Below are positions 8,585 through 17,407 of a DNA stretch of 64,000 bases, piece after piece. The position numbers and the translations under genes were made by a program. This DNA is from Paenibacillus sp. OK003 (lineage in GTDB: Bacteria > Bacillota > Bacilli > Paenibacillales > Paenibacillaceae), in contig NZ_FOBD01000005.1 in the NCBI RefSeq assembly GCF_900109515.1, positions 186,001 to 250,000 of the forward strand. Direction: 5' to 3'. The notes beneath the pieces were generated by a model. The model had not been told where the DNA came from, did no database searches, and worked only from the letters and a program-made list of their open reading frames with translations. How positions within the stretch are numbered: the stretch's first letter is position 1; every line of letters begins with the position of its first letter.

Positions 8585-8895
8585 TTTATCTACCTCCCTA
8601 ATATCTTCCAGACGAAGAAAAAGAGAAGAATGTTGCTCATTGTCATAAGCCGGAACGGAACTGAAAACCCTTCAGGAACCTGAGGAGTGGGATATATTGG
8701 TGCGTAAGAAGCTGGTGGAGCCCGCGCAAGTGAACGAAGCTTTTTCACAAATTGTTGACAATTAAGCTGGTTCAAAGATTAGGGAAAGGTAAGAGGCTCG
8801 ACTCTTCTCCTATGCTATGTTATTATAAGACTCTGATAACGTGGTAACGAACTAAAGCGTTTGGGTTTGGTTATAGACATGGAGGGGTTAGAGAG

Positions 8896-9666
8896 ATGAG
8901 AAAACAAGCGATATTTCTATTATTGATCAGCATATGCATGATTGTTGTTGCGGGATGTTCCAGCTTGGGAAGCAAAGATAATAGTGCCATTATTGTGGGG
9001 ATAGATGATAAATTTGCTCCAATGGGCTTCCGGGATGACAATAATGAAATTGTTGGTTTTGATATTGACTATGCCAGAGCGGCAGCGGAGAAAATGGGTA
9101 AAGAAATTACGTTCCAGCCCATTGATTGGTCTTCCAAAGAATCGGAGCTGAACAGCGGCCGAATCGACCTGATCTGGAACGGGTACACGATTACGGATGA
9201 GCGGAAAGATAAAGTGCTGTTCACGAAGCCGTATCTGGAGAACAGCCAGGTTGCAGTCACACTCGCGGACTCACCGATTACGAAGCTGGATGAACTGGAT
9301 GGCAAAAATGTAGGATTGCAGGCGCTGTCCTCTGCGGCAGATGCACTCGCGGCAAGTCCTCTGAAGGATAAAGTGAATGCTTCCGAATTCCCGGACAACG
9401 TACTGGCCCTTACCGATCTCAAGACGAAACGTTTGGATGCTGTCATCATCGACGAAGTGGTCGCGAGATATTACATGTCCAAGGAAGAGGGAACGTTCAA
9501 ACTGCTGGATGAATCCCTTGCTCCGGAACAATACGGCATTGGTGTGAAAAAAGGCAATGAAGAACTGCTGAATCAGCTGCAAAAAGCGTTGGATGAGCTG
9601 AATGCCGATGGCACAGCAGCCGAGATTTCCACCAAATGGTTTGGTGAAGATGAAGTTTTGAAATAG
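8896..9666 (+). CDS. Amino-acid ABC transporter substrate-binding lipoprotein (SBP family 3)
   Basis: The 256-residue lipoprotein has a lipobox ending VVAGC near residue 20. The solute-binding family 3 fold typical of polar amino-acid binding proteins follows (GIDDKFAPMGFRDDNNEIVGFDIDYARAAAEKMG ..., DLIWNGYTITDERKDKVLFTKPYLENSQ, LDAVIIDEVVARYYM). The FDxD and T-DER features are those of GlnH/TcyA-type proteins. The ligand cannot be fixed; cystine, glutamine or arginine are the usual choices. It is the first gene of an importer operon with the permease at 9776 and the ATPase at 10498. A stable hairpin sits between it and the permease gene. The ATG at 8896 has GGAGGGG at 8881-8887 upstream. Confidence 0.9.
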   Translation: MRKQAIFLLLISICMIVVAGCSSLGSKDNSAIIVGIDDKFAPMGFRDDNNEIVGFDIDYARAAAEKMGKEITFQPIDWSSKESELNSGRIDLIWNGYTITDERKDKVLFTKPYLENSQVAVTLADSPITKLDELDGKNVGLQALSSAADALAASPLKDKVNASEFPDNVLALTDLKTKRLDAVIIDEVVARYYMSKEEGTFKLLDESLAPEQYGIGVKKGNEELLNQLQKALDELNADGTAAEISTKWFGEDEVLK

Positions 9667-9705
9667 GATCAGGCCACTTGCCTGACATATGTAGTAAACA
9701 ACATG

Positions 9706-9750
9706 ACCCCGGATTCCAAAAAGGAGCAAGTCTCCTGCGGAATGCGGGGT
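9706..9750 (+). other. Intercistronic hairpin between binding protein and permease genes
   Basis: ACCCCGGATTCC (9706-9717) pairs with GGAATGCGGGGT (9739-9750) with one mismatch, and AGGAG pairs with CTCCT inside. There is no T-run after it, so it is more likely an mRNA-stabilising or partially attenuating hairpin than a full terminator. Such structures raise binding-protein levels relative to permease. Confidence 0.6.
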
Positions 9751-9775
9751 TAACAGATTAGAGGAGCCGATTGCG

Positions 9776-10435
9776 ATGAGCTGGGAGTATTTATTGGGCA
9801 TCATGAAGCCCATGCTTGAAGGGGCACAGACCACGATCTTTTTATTTTTGCTGGCTATTATAGTGTCTGTACCACTTGGATTTGGAGTAACCTTATTGAT
9901 GAAAAGCCGATTCAAGCCGTTGGCATGGATCGCTCATACGTACGTATATGTGATGCGAGGAACGCCGCTGATGCTTCAGCTGTTGTTCTTTTGCTTCGGT
10001 CTGCCGCTGCTTCCAGGCGTAGGGGAGTATCTTGTATTTGACCGTTTCACGGCGGCAGCACTAGCTTTTATTTTGAATTATGGTGCCTATTTTGCCGAGA
10101 TTTTCAGAGGTGGATTGCTCTCGATTGATAAAGGACAACATGAAGCCGCACAGGTACTGGGCCTAAGCAAATGGCAGACGATGACGAAAGTCATCATCCC
10201 GCAGATGATCCGGGTTGTACTGCCTGCGACGGCGAACGAGTCCATTACGTTAATTAAAGATACGGCGTTGCTGTATGCAGTTGCCGTACCCGAGTTGCTC
10301 CATTATGCACAGGCCGCAGTAAACCGGGATTTCCGTCTGACGCCGTTCCTGGTTGCAGGTATTATTTATTTGTTGCTGACCATGGTACTCACCTTGTTCT
10401 TCAAGGCACTGGAGAAACGTTATACATTTGAGTAA
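9776..10435 (+). CDS. Amino-acid ABC transporter permease (HisM/GlnP type)
   Basis: The 219-residue membrane protein has about five transmembrane segments. It shows the family hallmarks [12 protein letters not shown] near residue 60 and the cytoplasmic EAA loop [22 protein letters not shown], which contacts the ATPase. It would form a homodimeric channel. Its length is normal for polar amino-acid permeases. The start at ATG 9776 is preceded by GAGGAG at 9761-9766. It is the second gene of the importer operon. Confidence 0.92.
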   Translation: MSWEYLLGIMKPMLEGAQTTIFLFLLAIIVSVPLGFGVTLLMKSRFKPLAWIAHTYVYVMRGTPLMLQLLFFCFGLPLLPGVGEYLVFDRFTAAALAFILNYGAYFAEIFRGGLLSIDKGQHEAAQVLGLSKWQTMTKVIIPQMIRVVLPATANESITLIKDTALLYAVAVPELLHYAQAAVNRDFRLTPFLVAGIIYLLLTMVLTLFFKALEKRYTFE

Positions 10436-10497
10436 AAACGAACGGAACAGAAGTTTATGAAGTTATCCAATCTCATCAATTAAAGGACTGTCTGCAT

Positions 10498-11253
10498 ATG
10501 ACACATATTATAGAAGTGAATCAATTAAGAAAATCATTCGGCACACTTGATGTGCTGAAGCAGGTAACGTTCAACGTGGAGCCGGGTGAGGTCATTGCCG
10601 TGATCGGACCTTCCGGTTCGGGTAAAAGTACGATGCTGCGCAGCCTGATTCATCTTGAGGATATTTCGGGTGGCACCATTCGTATCCAAGGCCAGGAGCT
10701 GGCTGAGAACGGATCGTATGCAGGTGCCGCGGATATTCGGAAGATTACGGATCGCATGGGCATGGTCTTTCAGCATTTCAACCTGTTTCCGCATCTGACG
10801 GTACAGGCGAATCTGGAACTGGCACCGAAGACGTTGAAAAAAGAAAGCTCAGCGATCATCCGGCAGCGAAGTCTGGAGTTGCTCGGTAAAGTAGGGCTCT
10901 CCGACAAGGCGGATGCGTATCCCGCCAACCTGTCCGGTGGACAGAAACAGCGCGTAGCGATTGCCCGCGCACTTATGATGCAGCCCGATATTCTGCTGTT
11001 CGACGAGCCGACCTCGGCACTCGATCCCGAGCTGACGGGGGAAGTGCTGCGTGTCATCAAGCAGCTGGCACAGGAGAATATGACGATGATGATCGTCACC
11101 CATGAGATGAGCTTTGCCCGCGATGTTGCGGATCGTGTCTTCTTCATGGATAACGGAGAAATCGCCGAGGCGGGACCGCCGGAGCAGATCTTCGGTAATG
11201 CCAAGCTGGAGCGCACGCGTACGTTTTTGCAGCGGGTGGAAGTGGAAGGGTAA
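10498..11253 (+). CDS. Amino-acid ABC transporter ATP-binding protein (GlnQ type)
   Basis: The 251-residue cytoplasmic ATPase has Walker [11 protein letters not shown]-loop [13 protein letters not shown], signature LSGGQKQR, Walker [15 protein letters not shown] and the switch histidine in [12 protein letters not shown]. These mark the polar amino-acid uptake ATPase family. It completes the binding protein-permease-ATPase operon starting at 8896. The gene is followed by a terminator. It is full length with all catalytic residues intact. Confidence 0.93.
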   Translation: MTHIIEVNQLRKSFGTLDVLKQVTFNVEPGEVIAVIGPSGSGKSTMLRSLIHLEDISGGTIRIQGQELAENGSYAGAADIRKITDRMGMVFQHFNLFPHLTVQANLELAPKTLKKESSAIIRQRSLELLGKVGLSDKADAYPANLSGGQKQRVAIARALMMQPDILLFDEPTSALDPELTGEVLRVIKQLAQENMTMMIVTHEMSFARDVADRVFFMDNGEIAEAGPPEQIFGNAKLERTRTFLQRVEVEG

Positions 11254-11271
11254 CTTAGAAATATTAAAAAT

Positions 11272-11331
11272 GAGGATGTCTCATAAGTCATGAACATGAC
11301 GGGAGGACATCCTCTTTTAGTGTTATTTTTT
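11272..11331 (+). terminator. Intrinsic terminator of the amino-acid importer operon
   Basis: GAGGATGTC (11272-11280) pairs with GACATCCTC (11306-11314), with an inner GTCATG/CATGAC stem. It is followed by TTTTAGTGTTATTTTTTT. Confidence 0.85.
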
Positions 11332-11380
11332 TCATGAACCTGACACACGCAATTCGCTCCCATATGCCCAGATCTGAGAT

Positions 11381-11472
11381 CTAACGAATCACAGAGACGT
11401 TATTTCGTCGATTCACTTGATTTTTTAGGTTTTGAAGCCCTTTTATGACGAAATAGCGTTACTGAGATTCTT
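11381..11472. repeat. Palindromic intergenic repeat, family A, copy 2
   Basis: The arms 11386-11409 (from GAATCACAGAGACG to TATTTCGTC) and 11447-11470 are inverted and match at 20 of 24 positions, with a 37-base loop. The sequence resembles copy 1 at 1221-1323, including the TCTAACGAATC edge. Both copies lie just downstream of an intrinsic terminator. Confidence 0.6.
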
Positions 11473-11581
11473 TAAATATTGCAACCGTTGATGATCTGCC
11501 TTTTAAGGTGCGATAGGTTCATTAGCGCTTGGAGCGAGGCGGAACTTTTGAGTCAGCCCCATTTTTTTGACTAAGTTTCAT

Positions 11582-12133
11582 TCAAGAGATGTAGCCATCA
11601 AATAGCCAATTTCCTTCTGGGGAACGAACAAAAGAGAATTCATACGCAATATTTCCTTCAGAACCCTTTGTCTTGATGTATTTGGCTATGAACAGCATGA
11701 AGTGGTCTGAATCTTTTTGATTATAACCTCTGAATTCGAATTCATCCCACTGTATACCGTTAAGGAAATGGACTTCATAGGAGTGGCCTGCATTATAAAT
11801 AGTCATGGTATTGCTGTTTTTGGATATATCTACATTGGGTGAAGATACGGACTCCATATAAGCAATATCTCCAGACTCCATGGCAGCGATCAGCTTAAAC
11901 GTCATGTTTAGAGTTTCTCTTAAATTGTTTCTGAGCTCCTCGCTATGTACGTTCTCTTGAAGTTGAACGATCTGTTCCTGAAGACGAGCGTTTTCTTCAC
12001 GTAGTTCCTTGATCGTTTGGATATTTTCCTCATGAAGCTCTACCGACTTCAAAGCTTCGACCGATTTATCCGTTTCACTGCAACCCGTCATCAGAAAAGT
12101 AAGTGACAATAGTAAAGGTGTAAATTTATACAT
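11582..12133 (-). CDS. Small coiled-coil lipoprotein of unknown function
   Basis: The 183-residue protein starts with a signal sequence ending FLMTGC, so it is a predicted lipoprotein anchored outside the membrane. Residues of about 23-70 are strongly heptad-like (VEALKSVELHEENIQTIKEL, then REENARLQEQIVQLQENV), which indicates a coiled coil. The C-terminal ~100 residues look like an NTF2-like or SnoaL-type alpha+beta domain (LKLIAAMESGDIAYMESVSS-like start, WLFDGYIS end), but I cannot name a family. The start ATG has an excellent AAGGAGG site 8-9 bases upstream. No operon partner is visible. Confidence 0.75.
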   Translation of the reverse strand: MYKFTPLLLSLTFLMTGCSETDKSVEALKSVELHEENIQTIKELREENARLQEQIVQLQENVHSEELRNNLRETLNMTFKLIAAMESGDIAYMESVSSPNVDISKNSNTMTIYNAGHSYEVHFLNGIQWDEFEFRGYNQKDSDHFMLFIAKYIKTKGSEGNIAYEFSFVRSPEGNWLFDGYIS

Positions 12134-12312
12134 AATAAACCTCCTTATCCTTAAAATAGAATATCATATTTCCTGTGCTTTTAGGTGCTCCGTATTTCCG
12201 GACAAATAAGTAAATATATTTAATAAAATCGAAATATTTACAAATAATGGAGCATATTTTCCTGGCTTATCAAGTATAATGAGACTACTTAATAAACAGG
12301 GAGGATTTACCT

Positions 12313-12651
12313 TTGGATCAACGTCACAATGATGTGGATCGTTATTATAGCGATCCGCTTCCGCCACCACCTTATGTAGTACCAAAAACCAATAGCAAGT
12401 CTATCGCAGCTCTTGTCTTGGGGATTTTGTCGCTCACCATACCATACTTAGGATTTTTTATTGGTATCGTAGCTATCATATTTGCGTCTCTGGCACTGAA
12501 AGAACTCAGAATTCGTATGGAACAGGGGAAAGGGTTGGCCATTGCGGGTCTCGTCTGTGGGATTATTGGGACGGCTCTCTATGCTATTCTCATTATACTT
12601 GTACTGCTATTTACTTTTTTGGTAAGTACCAATGTTACTTCTACATACTAA
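12313..12651 (+). CDS. DUF4190-type small membrane protein
   Basis: The 112-residue protein has a short Pro/Tyr-rich cytoplasmic head (DPLPPPPYVVP). Two hydrophobic segments follow (AALVLGILSLTIPYLGFFIG and GLAIAGLVCGIIGTALYAIL) joined by a basic/acidic loop, the arrangement of DUF4190-containing proteins. The function of that family is unknown. The TTG start at 12313 is preceded by GGGAGGA with 8-9 base spacing. It is monocistronic and shares a bidirectional terminator with the convergent YhgE gene. Confidence 0.75.
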   Translation: MDQRHNDVDRYYSDPLPPPPYVVPKTNSKSIAALVLGILSLTIPYLGFFIGIVAIIFASLALKELRIRMEQGKGLAIAGLVCGIIGTALYAILIILVLLFTFLVSTNVTSTY

Positions 12652-12690
12652 GTGTTTGAGCAGTTTACTACCTCCTTATCTTCATGATCA

Positions 12691-12768
12691 AAAAAAGCAA
12701 GGCCGTGTATAAGCAAACACCCGCTGTTATTGAAGCGAGGGCGTTGCTTACAACAGGCCTTGCTTTTT
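12691..12768. terminator. Bidirectional terminator between DUF4190 and YhgE genes
   Basis: AAAAAAGCAAGGCC (12691-12704) pairs with GGCCTTGCTTTTT (12757-12769). Both flanks give a U-run in the respective transcript, so it can serve both convergent genes. Confidence 0.8.
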
Positions 12769-12779
12769 ATGTTTCCATC

Positions 12780-14969
12780 CTACACGTGAAGCACTGCTTC
12801 TCTACTTACTTCCTCGCCTTCATTCGTACGATGCACCATGAAATACGTAAAGGTAGCCGCCAGACCAATCACGGCAAAGAGGCACAAAATTCCGATCTGA
12901 TCCCAAGCCACACCGAACTGTCCACTCGAAATAACAGCTTTATACCCGGTTACCGAATAGGTCATCGGCAGCCATGGATTGAAACCTTTCAGCCAATTCG
13001 GAATGAGCTCCAACGGGAACGTACCTGCACTGGTGGTCAATTGGAAGATTAACATGAGGATCGCCAGGAAGCGGCCGGGATTCTCCAACCAAGTAACCAG
13101 AGCCTGAATGATATACATGAAGGTCAGGCTGGTAACGAAACTGAATAAAAGGAACAAAGGCACGCTTTGAACTTCCAGACCCAAGCCGGACAAGACAAGC
13201 CAGGAAGCGAGTAGGGATTGCACGGCACTCATGATCGTGAAAGCCAGCGTTCTGCTCACAAAACGATTCCAGCTGCTCGCATCGGCAACCGAGCTGCCGC
13301 GTGTGGGTACAACCAGCGTTGCAATCAATGCCCCGACAAACAGCCCCAATGATAGGAAGTATGGCGAGAATCCTGTTCCATAGTTGGGCACCTCATTATG
13401 TTTATGTTCATCCACCTGAACGGGCTCTGCATACATCGTTACAAGTTTATCCGTCTTTTTCACACTGCCCGTTTGATCGGCGGCATCATTCAGTTTGGTG
13501 GCAAGCTCACCTGAGCCGTCGGTCAATTTGGCGGTACCTGCTTTTAAATTTCCTGCACCGTTATCCAACTTGCGGGAACCGTCTGCAATGGTGGTGATTC
13601 CGTCTGAAAGTTGGTTCAACCCATCAACCAGACTCCCTGCACCTGCGTCTAATTGACTCGAACCCTCTGAAAGTTTGGCTCCGCCAGCGGCAGCCTCAGA
13701 CAACTTGGCGTTGAACTGCTGGAGGCCAGTCGCAAGCTGCACCTGTCCAGCGGATAATTGCGTTGCTCCCTCTAGAAGCTGCTGCTCACCCTGCACTAAC
13801 TGGCTGCTGCCTTGATGCAGCTGCTGCTGCGCAGCTTGCAGGTTTTGGCTGCCTTCGAGCAATTGCTGTCCACCTTGATATACCTGTTCGCTACCAGCGG
13901 CAACAGCCTGGCTTGCTGCTAGGAGTTGCTGTACAGCCGGGTTAGCAGCTAACTCTGGACTGGCTTCAGCTAATTGGGCAAGACCTTGCGCAACGGCCTT
14001 GGCACCTTCACTTACTTTGGCACTGCCTCCGACTGAAGCCTGCAATCCAGCGGTCAGCTTGGCACTGCCTTCCTCGGTTGCTGCCAGTCCAGCATCCAAT
14101 TTTGCGACTCCTTCCTGAGCAGATTGAATCACAGCCTGTAACTTTTTGCCGCCAGCTTCAGCCTGTGCTGCTCCGTCACCAAGCTTCGTACCTGCTGCCG
14201 CCAATTGGGACAAACCCTTGGAAAGGGAGCTGGCTCCTATATGAAGCTCATCAATACCCTGAGCTAAGGTGTTCGTGCCTTCTTTTAACGGGGTAATGCC
14301 TGTTTCGAGTTGGTTGGTTCCATCGGCCAGTTTGGACAGGTTCTCTTTCAGCTTGGAGGCACCTTCATCCAGCTTAACCGCACCCTCGTTGATCTGACCT
14401 GCGCCGTCTCCGGCATCTGCCAAACCGCTAGAGATTTTCTCTACCTGATCCAGCAGGGTTTCCGTATATGATTCCGTCACTTTCGCAGAGACTTTGGATT
14501 TGATCTGTTTGACCGCTGTCCCGCCAATCTGCCCCGCTAGGAAGTTGTATCCTTCATTGGGTTCATAGATCAGCTCTGCTGGTTGTGGATGGTCATCCAT
14601 CAGAGTGGTTGCTTTCTTGGAAAAATCCTCTGGAATAACAATCGTCATATAATATGTGTTGTCTTCCATGCCTTTCTCGGCTTCTTCTCGGGTCACAAAT
14701 TGCCAGTTGAAGTCGTCACTTTTTTTCAATTCATCGACCAGATTCTGTCCGACTTCCAGCGATTTGTCATTGTAGGTTGCCCCCTGATCCGTGTTGACCA
14801 CGGCGACAGGCAATTCATTCATTTTGCCATAAGGGTCCCAGAATGCATTGAGAAACAGACCGCTATACAGTACCGGAATGAACAGCACCACGAGAATCGG
14901 AATAAATACTTTGGGTTTCTTGAAGGCGGATTTCAAATCCTGCCCAAATACAGTGAATGATTTCATCAT
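12780..14969 (-). CDS. YhgE/Pip-type large membrane protein (ABC-2-like, phage-infection-protein family)
   Basis: The 729-residue protein has an N-terminal transmembrane segment (IPILVVLFIPVLYSGLFL) and an extracellular Pip-type region (GQNLVDELKKSDDFNWQFV). Next comes a very long helical stretch of LxxGAxxLxxG-type repeats at about residues 195-510, and finally five to six C-terminal transmembrane segments with ABC-2-like character. Lactococcal Pip and B. subtilis YhgE/YueB have this layout. YueB is the SPP1 phage receptor and part of a type VII secretion system, while YhgE function is unknown. The gene lies directly downstream of a TetR regulator on the same strand, probably as one unit. 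The repeat stretch has several Gln-rich near-copies at 13.7-13.9 kb and is prone to expansion. Confidence 0.88.
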   Translation of the reverse strand: MMKSFTVFGQDLKSAFKKPKVFIPILVVLFIPVLYSGLFLNAFWDPYGKMNELPVAVVNTDQGATYNDKSLEVGQNLVDELKKSDDFNWQFVTREEAEKGMEDNTYYMTIVIPEDFSKKATTLMDDHPQPAELIYEPNEGYNFLAGQIGGTAVKQIKSKVSAKVTESYTETLLDQVEKISSGLADAGDGAGQINEGAVKLDEGASKLKENLSKLADGTNQLETGITPLKEGTNTLAQGIDELHIGASSLSKGLSQLAAAGTKLGDGAAQAEAGGKKLQAVIQSAQEGVAKLDAGLAATEEGSAKLTAGLQASVGGSAKVSEGAKAVAQGLAQLAEASPELAANPAVQQLLAASQAVAAGSEQVYQGGQQLLEGSQNLQAAQQQLHQGSSQLVQGEQQLLEGATQLSAGQVQLATGLQQFNAKLSEAAAGGAKLSEGSSQLDAGAGSLVDGLNQLSDGITTIADGSRKLDNGAGNLKAGTAKLTDGSGELATKLNDAADQTGSVKKTDKLVTMYAEPVQVDEHKHNEVPNYGTGFSPYFLSLGLFVGALIATLVVPTRGSSVADASSWNRFVSRTLAFTIMSAVQSLLASWLVLSGLGLEVQSVPLFLLFSFVTSLTFMYIIQALVTWLENPGRFLAILMLIFQLTTSAGTFPLELIPNWLKGFNPWLPMTYSVTGYKAVISSGQFGVAWDQIGILCLFAVIGLAATFTYFMVHRTNEGEEVSREAVLHV

Positions 14970-15046
14970 GTTCTCTCCCCATCATTACGCTACTCTGTTG
15001 CTATATCTATCTCTAATCGATAAAGGATTAAGCCGCGCATCTTTCT

Positions 15047-15625
15047 TTATGTAGGGGATAATCCACTTTTGAGAAAGATGCCCACGAAATCCTTGATCTG
15101 ATCCTTGTGCAGCGAAGGATGCGCTTTATTCCAATCGGAAGTTAAGGTGACATACAGCTTCAACAGGACAAAAGAGACCAGCCTTGGATCGTCCTCGCGA
15201 ATCTGCTGTAGTTCCATGGCGCGCTGAACTTGACGTTCCAGATATTCGAGAATGGCTGTCTCTACTTTCTGCAAACCTTCCTTCGCCTGAGGCGTGCCAA
15301 ACTCGTTTACCTCCTGAAACAGCTTGATCAACAGCTCATGTTCCTCTCTATACTCCAGCAAAGCGTCCATGCTCTGGTGTACGTTCTCAAGAAATGGTTT
15401 GTCGTCTTGAACAGTTTGTTCCGTAATTCGCTTCATATCAGCAATGATCGAGTGCAGGATCTCTCCAAACAGTTCTTCCTTGTTCTCGAAAAAAGTATAA
15501 ATCGTGCCCTTGCCTACATTGGCAAGCCGGGCAACCTGCTCCATGGTTGTTGCTTTGTAGCCAAACAGAGCGAATGATTTTTCAGCAGAGTCAATGACCT
15601 GCTGCCTTCGATCGATGGTTTTCAT
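15047..15625 (-). CDS. TetR/AcrR-family transcriptional repressor
   Basis: The 192-residue protein has the TetR N-terminal helix-turn-helix (VIDSAEKSFALFGYKATTMEQVARLANVGKGTIYTFFENKEELF, residues 10-53) and an all-helical ligand/dimer domain with a TetR_C-like end (QIKDFVGIFLKSG). It is the first gene of a unit with the YhgE membrane protein, 77 bases upstream of that gene. A clear inverted repeat just upstream is its probable operator, which implies autoregulation and control of yhgE. The inducer is unknown. Confidence 0.9.
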   Translation of the reverse strand: MKTIDRRQQVIDSAEKSFALFGYKATTMEQVARLANVGKGTIYTFFENKEELFGEILHSIIADMKRITEQTVQDDKPFLENVHQSMDALLEYREEHELLIKLFQEVNEFGTPQAKEGLQKVETAILEYLERQVQRAMELQQIREDDPRLVSFVLLKLYVTLTSDWNKAHPSLHKDQIKDFVGIFLKSGLSPT

Positions 15626-15671
15626 GGTATGTACACCTCCTTGTCGTATGATTAAATAAAAGGTATATCTG

Positions 15672-15700
15672 GACTGACCGAATTACTTAATTGGTCAGTC
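15672..15700. promoter_or_regulatory. Probable TetR operator upstream of the TetR-yhgE unit
   Basis: GACTGACC (15672-15679) and GGTCAGTC (15693-15700) form a perfect 8-bp inverted repeat with a 13-base AT-rich centre, followed by CGGTCG. Size and position, 47 bases before the TetR start, suit a TetR-family operator. Confidence 0.65.
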
Positions 15701-15808
15701 GGTCGTTTATAACTGTAGCACTCGAACAGGGATGATGGATGTGATCTTTTTCATAATGTACATGGGGGAGTGAGAAGGTTATTCAGGGAATCAGTATGTG
15801 ACTCAGGC

Positions 15809-15855
15809 AGGTGCGAATGTGATGCTCACATAAAAACCCTGGGGGATTCGCACCT
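15809..15855. other. Perfect 10-bp inverted repeat in a long gap
   Basis: AGGTGCGAAT (15809-15818) pairs with ATTCGCACCT (15846-15855), with a 27-base loop. The 589-base gap 15626-16214 also holds the TetR operator, a GAAAAAAC/GTTTTTTC hairpin near 15.95-16.0 kb, a short GGCCCA/TGGGCC stem followed by TTTT at 16063-16088, and a cre box. I see no gene in it. Confidence 0.4.
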
Positions 15856-16173
15856 CAGATTTTGTCGAAAAGTGGGCATTTATTGCCTTTTGGCATAACG
15901 TAGACAGGAATAGATTGAATTATGATATGGAAAGTCATAGAATAATAGTGAAAAAACGTGTTTTTAATGGATCAGATCGTTGAGATACGTGTTTTTTCGC
16001 TGTCGCACTCTGTATGGAGTGTGATTATTGAGTATTATCCATAAAAGTATACTGATGCATGAGGCCCACGTTTGTATATGGGCCTTTTGGGCTTGCTATT
16101 ACCTAAAGAAAACACAAGTGAACGAAAAGACAGTCCATTGTTGCTCTCTCACAGGAACGCTAAGATGAAGTTG

Positions 16174-16187
16174 TTAAAGCGTTTACA
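16174..16187. promoter_or_regulatory. cre-like CcpA box upstream of the tautomerase-permease operon
   Basis: TTAAAGCGTTTACA matches 13 of 15 positions of the relaxed cre consensus, with the central AAAGCGTTT core intact. It lies 28 bases before the tautomerase start, so it could overlap the promoter or block early elongation. Confidence 0.5.
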
Positions 16188-16214
16188 TTATATGGTGAAG
16201 GGAGCTTAACTCGG

Positions 16215-16424
16215 ATGCCAGAAATTACGATCAGGCTGTATGAAGGCAGGACGGATGAGCAAAAGCAGGAGATCGTGGAGGTGTTCACACGCGAGCTATC
16301 TCGTATTATCGACCGTGAACCGGATTATATTTCCGTTGAATTCAATGAAATCCCATGGGACGAGAACGTTCCTGATAATTTGAAAGCCATGCAATCACAG
16401 AAGCAAGGAGGGGAGAAGACGTGA
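16215..16424 (+). CDS. 4-oxalocrotonate tautomerase-family enzyme
   Basis: The 69-residue protein starts MPEITIRLYEGRTDEQKQEI, so Pro2 becomes the catalytic N-terminal proline after Met removal. The family Arg is in the LYEGRT segment, and the C-terminal half (PDYISVEFNEIPWDEN) fits the 4-OT fold. Such proteins are homohexamers that shift double bonds in 2-hydroxy-dienoates or related enols. The gene is first in an operon with sugar permeases; its stop overlaps the permease GTG by GTGA. A tautomerase here is unusual. It might act on unsaturated uronates or on keto acids released by the lyases of the locus, but that is inference. A cre box lies just upstream. Confidence 0.85.
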   Translation: MPEITIRLYEGRTDEQKQEIVEVFTRELSRIIDREPDYISVEFNEIPWDENVPDNLKAMQSQKQGGEKT

Positions 16425-17398
16425 AGCCGGCGGACATCGGGCCGCCAAGCCGGGGAGCAGCCAGACTGCACTCGTCTGGTCTGGGCACTCGGCTCGGAGA
16501 TGCGGGACGTTATCTTTGGCGATACCGGATACTATATCTGCTCTCCGTACCGGGCATCCTGTATTTTTTCCTTTTCAAATATGTGCCTCTGTTCGGCTCG
16601 ATCATTGCTTTTCAGAACTACAACATTTTTAAAGGCATCACCGGAAGTGATTGGGTAGGGTTGGAGCATTTCCAGAAGATGTTCAGCCATTATGACTTTT
16701 TGCGAATTCTCAATAACACACTTCTGCTCGGACTGTATGATCTGGTGATTGCATTCCCGGTACCGATCTTACTGGCCATTCTGCTGAATGAAGTACGGAT
16801 GATTGTGTTTAAGCGTTTGCTGCAAACGATTGTATACATGCCTCACTTTCTGTCCTGGGTTGTCATTAGTGGTATATTCATGGGGATTTTCTCGATGGAT
16901 GCCGGGGTGGTGAACAAGGCACTTGGACTTCTGGGCATGCAGCCGATCTACTTTCTTGGAGAAGACTCGTACATTCGTTCCATTCTGATCGGTTCGGGGA
17001 TCTGGCGCGACTCCGGTTACGGAACGATTATTTTCCTGGCTGCCATTGCGGGCATCAATCCCGATCTGTATGAGGCGGCAGAGGTAGATGGAGCCGGACG
17101 TTTGAAGCAAATATGGTCAATTACCCTGCCATCCTTACTGCCGACGATTATGATCCTGCTGCTGCTGCACATCGGGAAGTTCCTTGATCTGGGCTTTGAG
17201 CGTGTGTTTGTATTCCTGAATCCGCTCAATCTGGAATCGGGTGAAATTCTCGATACGTATATCTACAAAGCCGGCCTTCTCTCACAGCAATACAGCTATA
17301 CAACGGCCATCGGGTTGTTCAAGTCGGTCGTGGGTTTGATGCTTGTTCTACTCGGTAATTTCTTCAGCAAAAAAACAACCGGCGAAAGCCTGTATTAG
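16421..17398 (+). CDS. Sugar ABC transporter permease, LplB type
   Basis: The 325-residue protein has a basic N-terminal tail, then six transmembrane segments typical of the LplB group (YRILYLLSVPGILYFFLFKYVPLFGSIIAFQNY at about residues 30-60). The EAA motif is EAAEVDGAGRLKQIWSITLPSL near residues 215-235. It would pair with the YtcP-type permease 10 bases downstream and use the LplA-like binding protein at 24844. No ATPase is encoded, as is usual for these systems, which share an MsmX-type ATPase encoded elsewhere. The GTG start overlaps the tautomerase stop and has AAGGAGGGG upstream. Confidence 0.92.
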   Translation: MKPADIGPPSRGAARLHSSGLGTRLGDAGRYLWRYRILYLLSVPGILYFFLFKYVPLFGSIIAFQNYNIFKGITGSDWVGLEHFQKMFSHYDFLRILNNTLLLGLYDLVIAFPVPILLAILLNEVRMIVFKRLLQTIVYMPHFLSWVVISGIFMGIFSMDAGVVNKALGLLGMQPIYFLGEDSYIRSILIGSGIWRDSGYGTIIFLAAIAGINPDLYEAAEVDGAGRLKQIWSITLPSLLPTIMILLLLHIGKFLDLGFERVFVFLNPLNLESGEILDTYIYKAGLLSQQYSYTTAIGLFKSVVGLMLVLLGNFFSKKTTGESLY

Positions 17399-17407
17399 GA
17401 GGCGAGA

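Noticed and set aside
8590..8775. 61-codon minus-strand frame ending in the lipoprotein ribosome binding site
   Set aside because: It starts at a TTG without a ribosome binding site, matches no family I know and has a mixed composition. Its stop overlapping AGGGAGG could be chance.
15950..16003. GAAAAAAC/GTTTTTTC hairpin
   Set aside because: Arms are mostly A and T with a long loop; pairing of homopolymer tracts is not enough for a terminator call.
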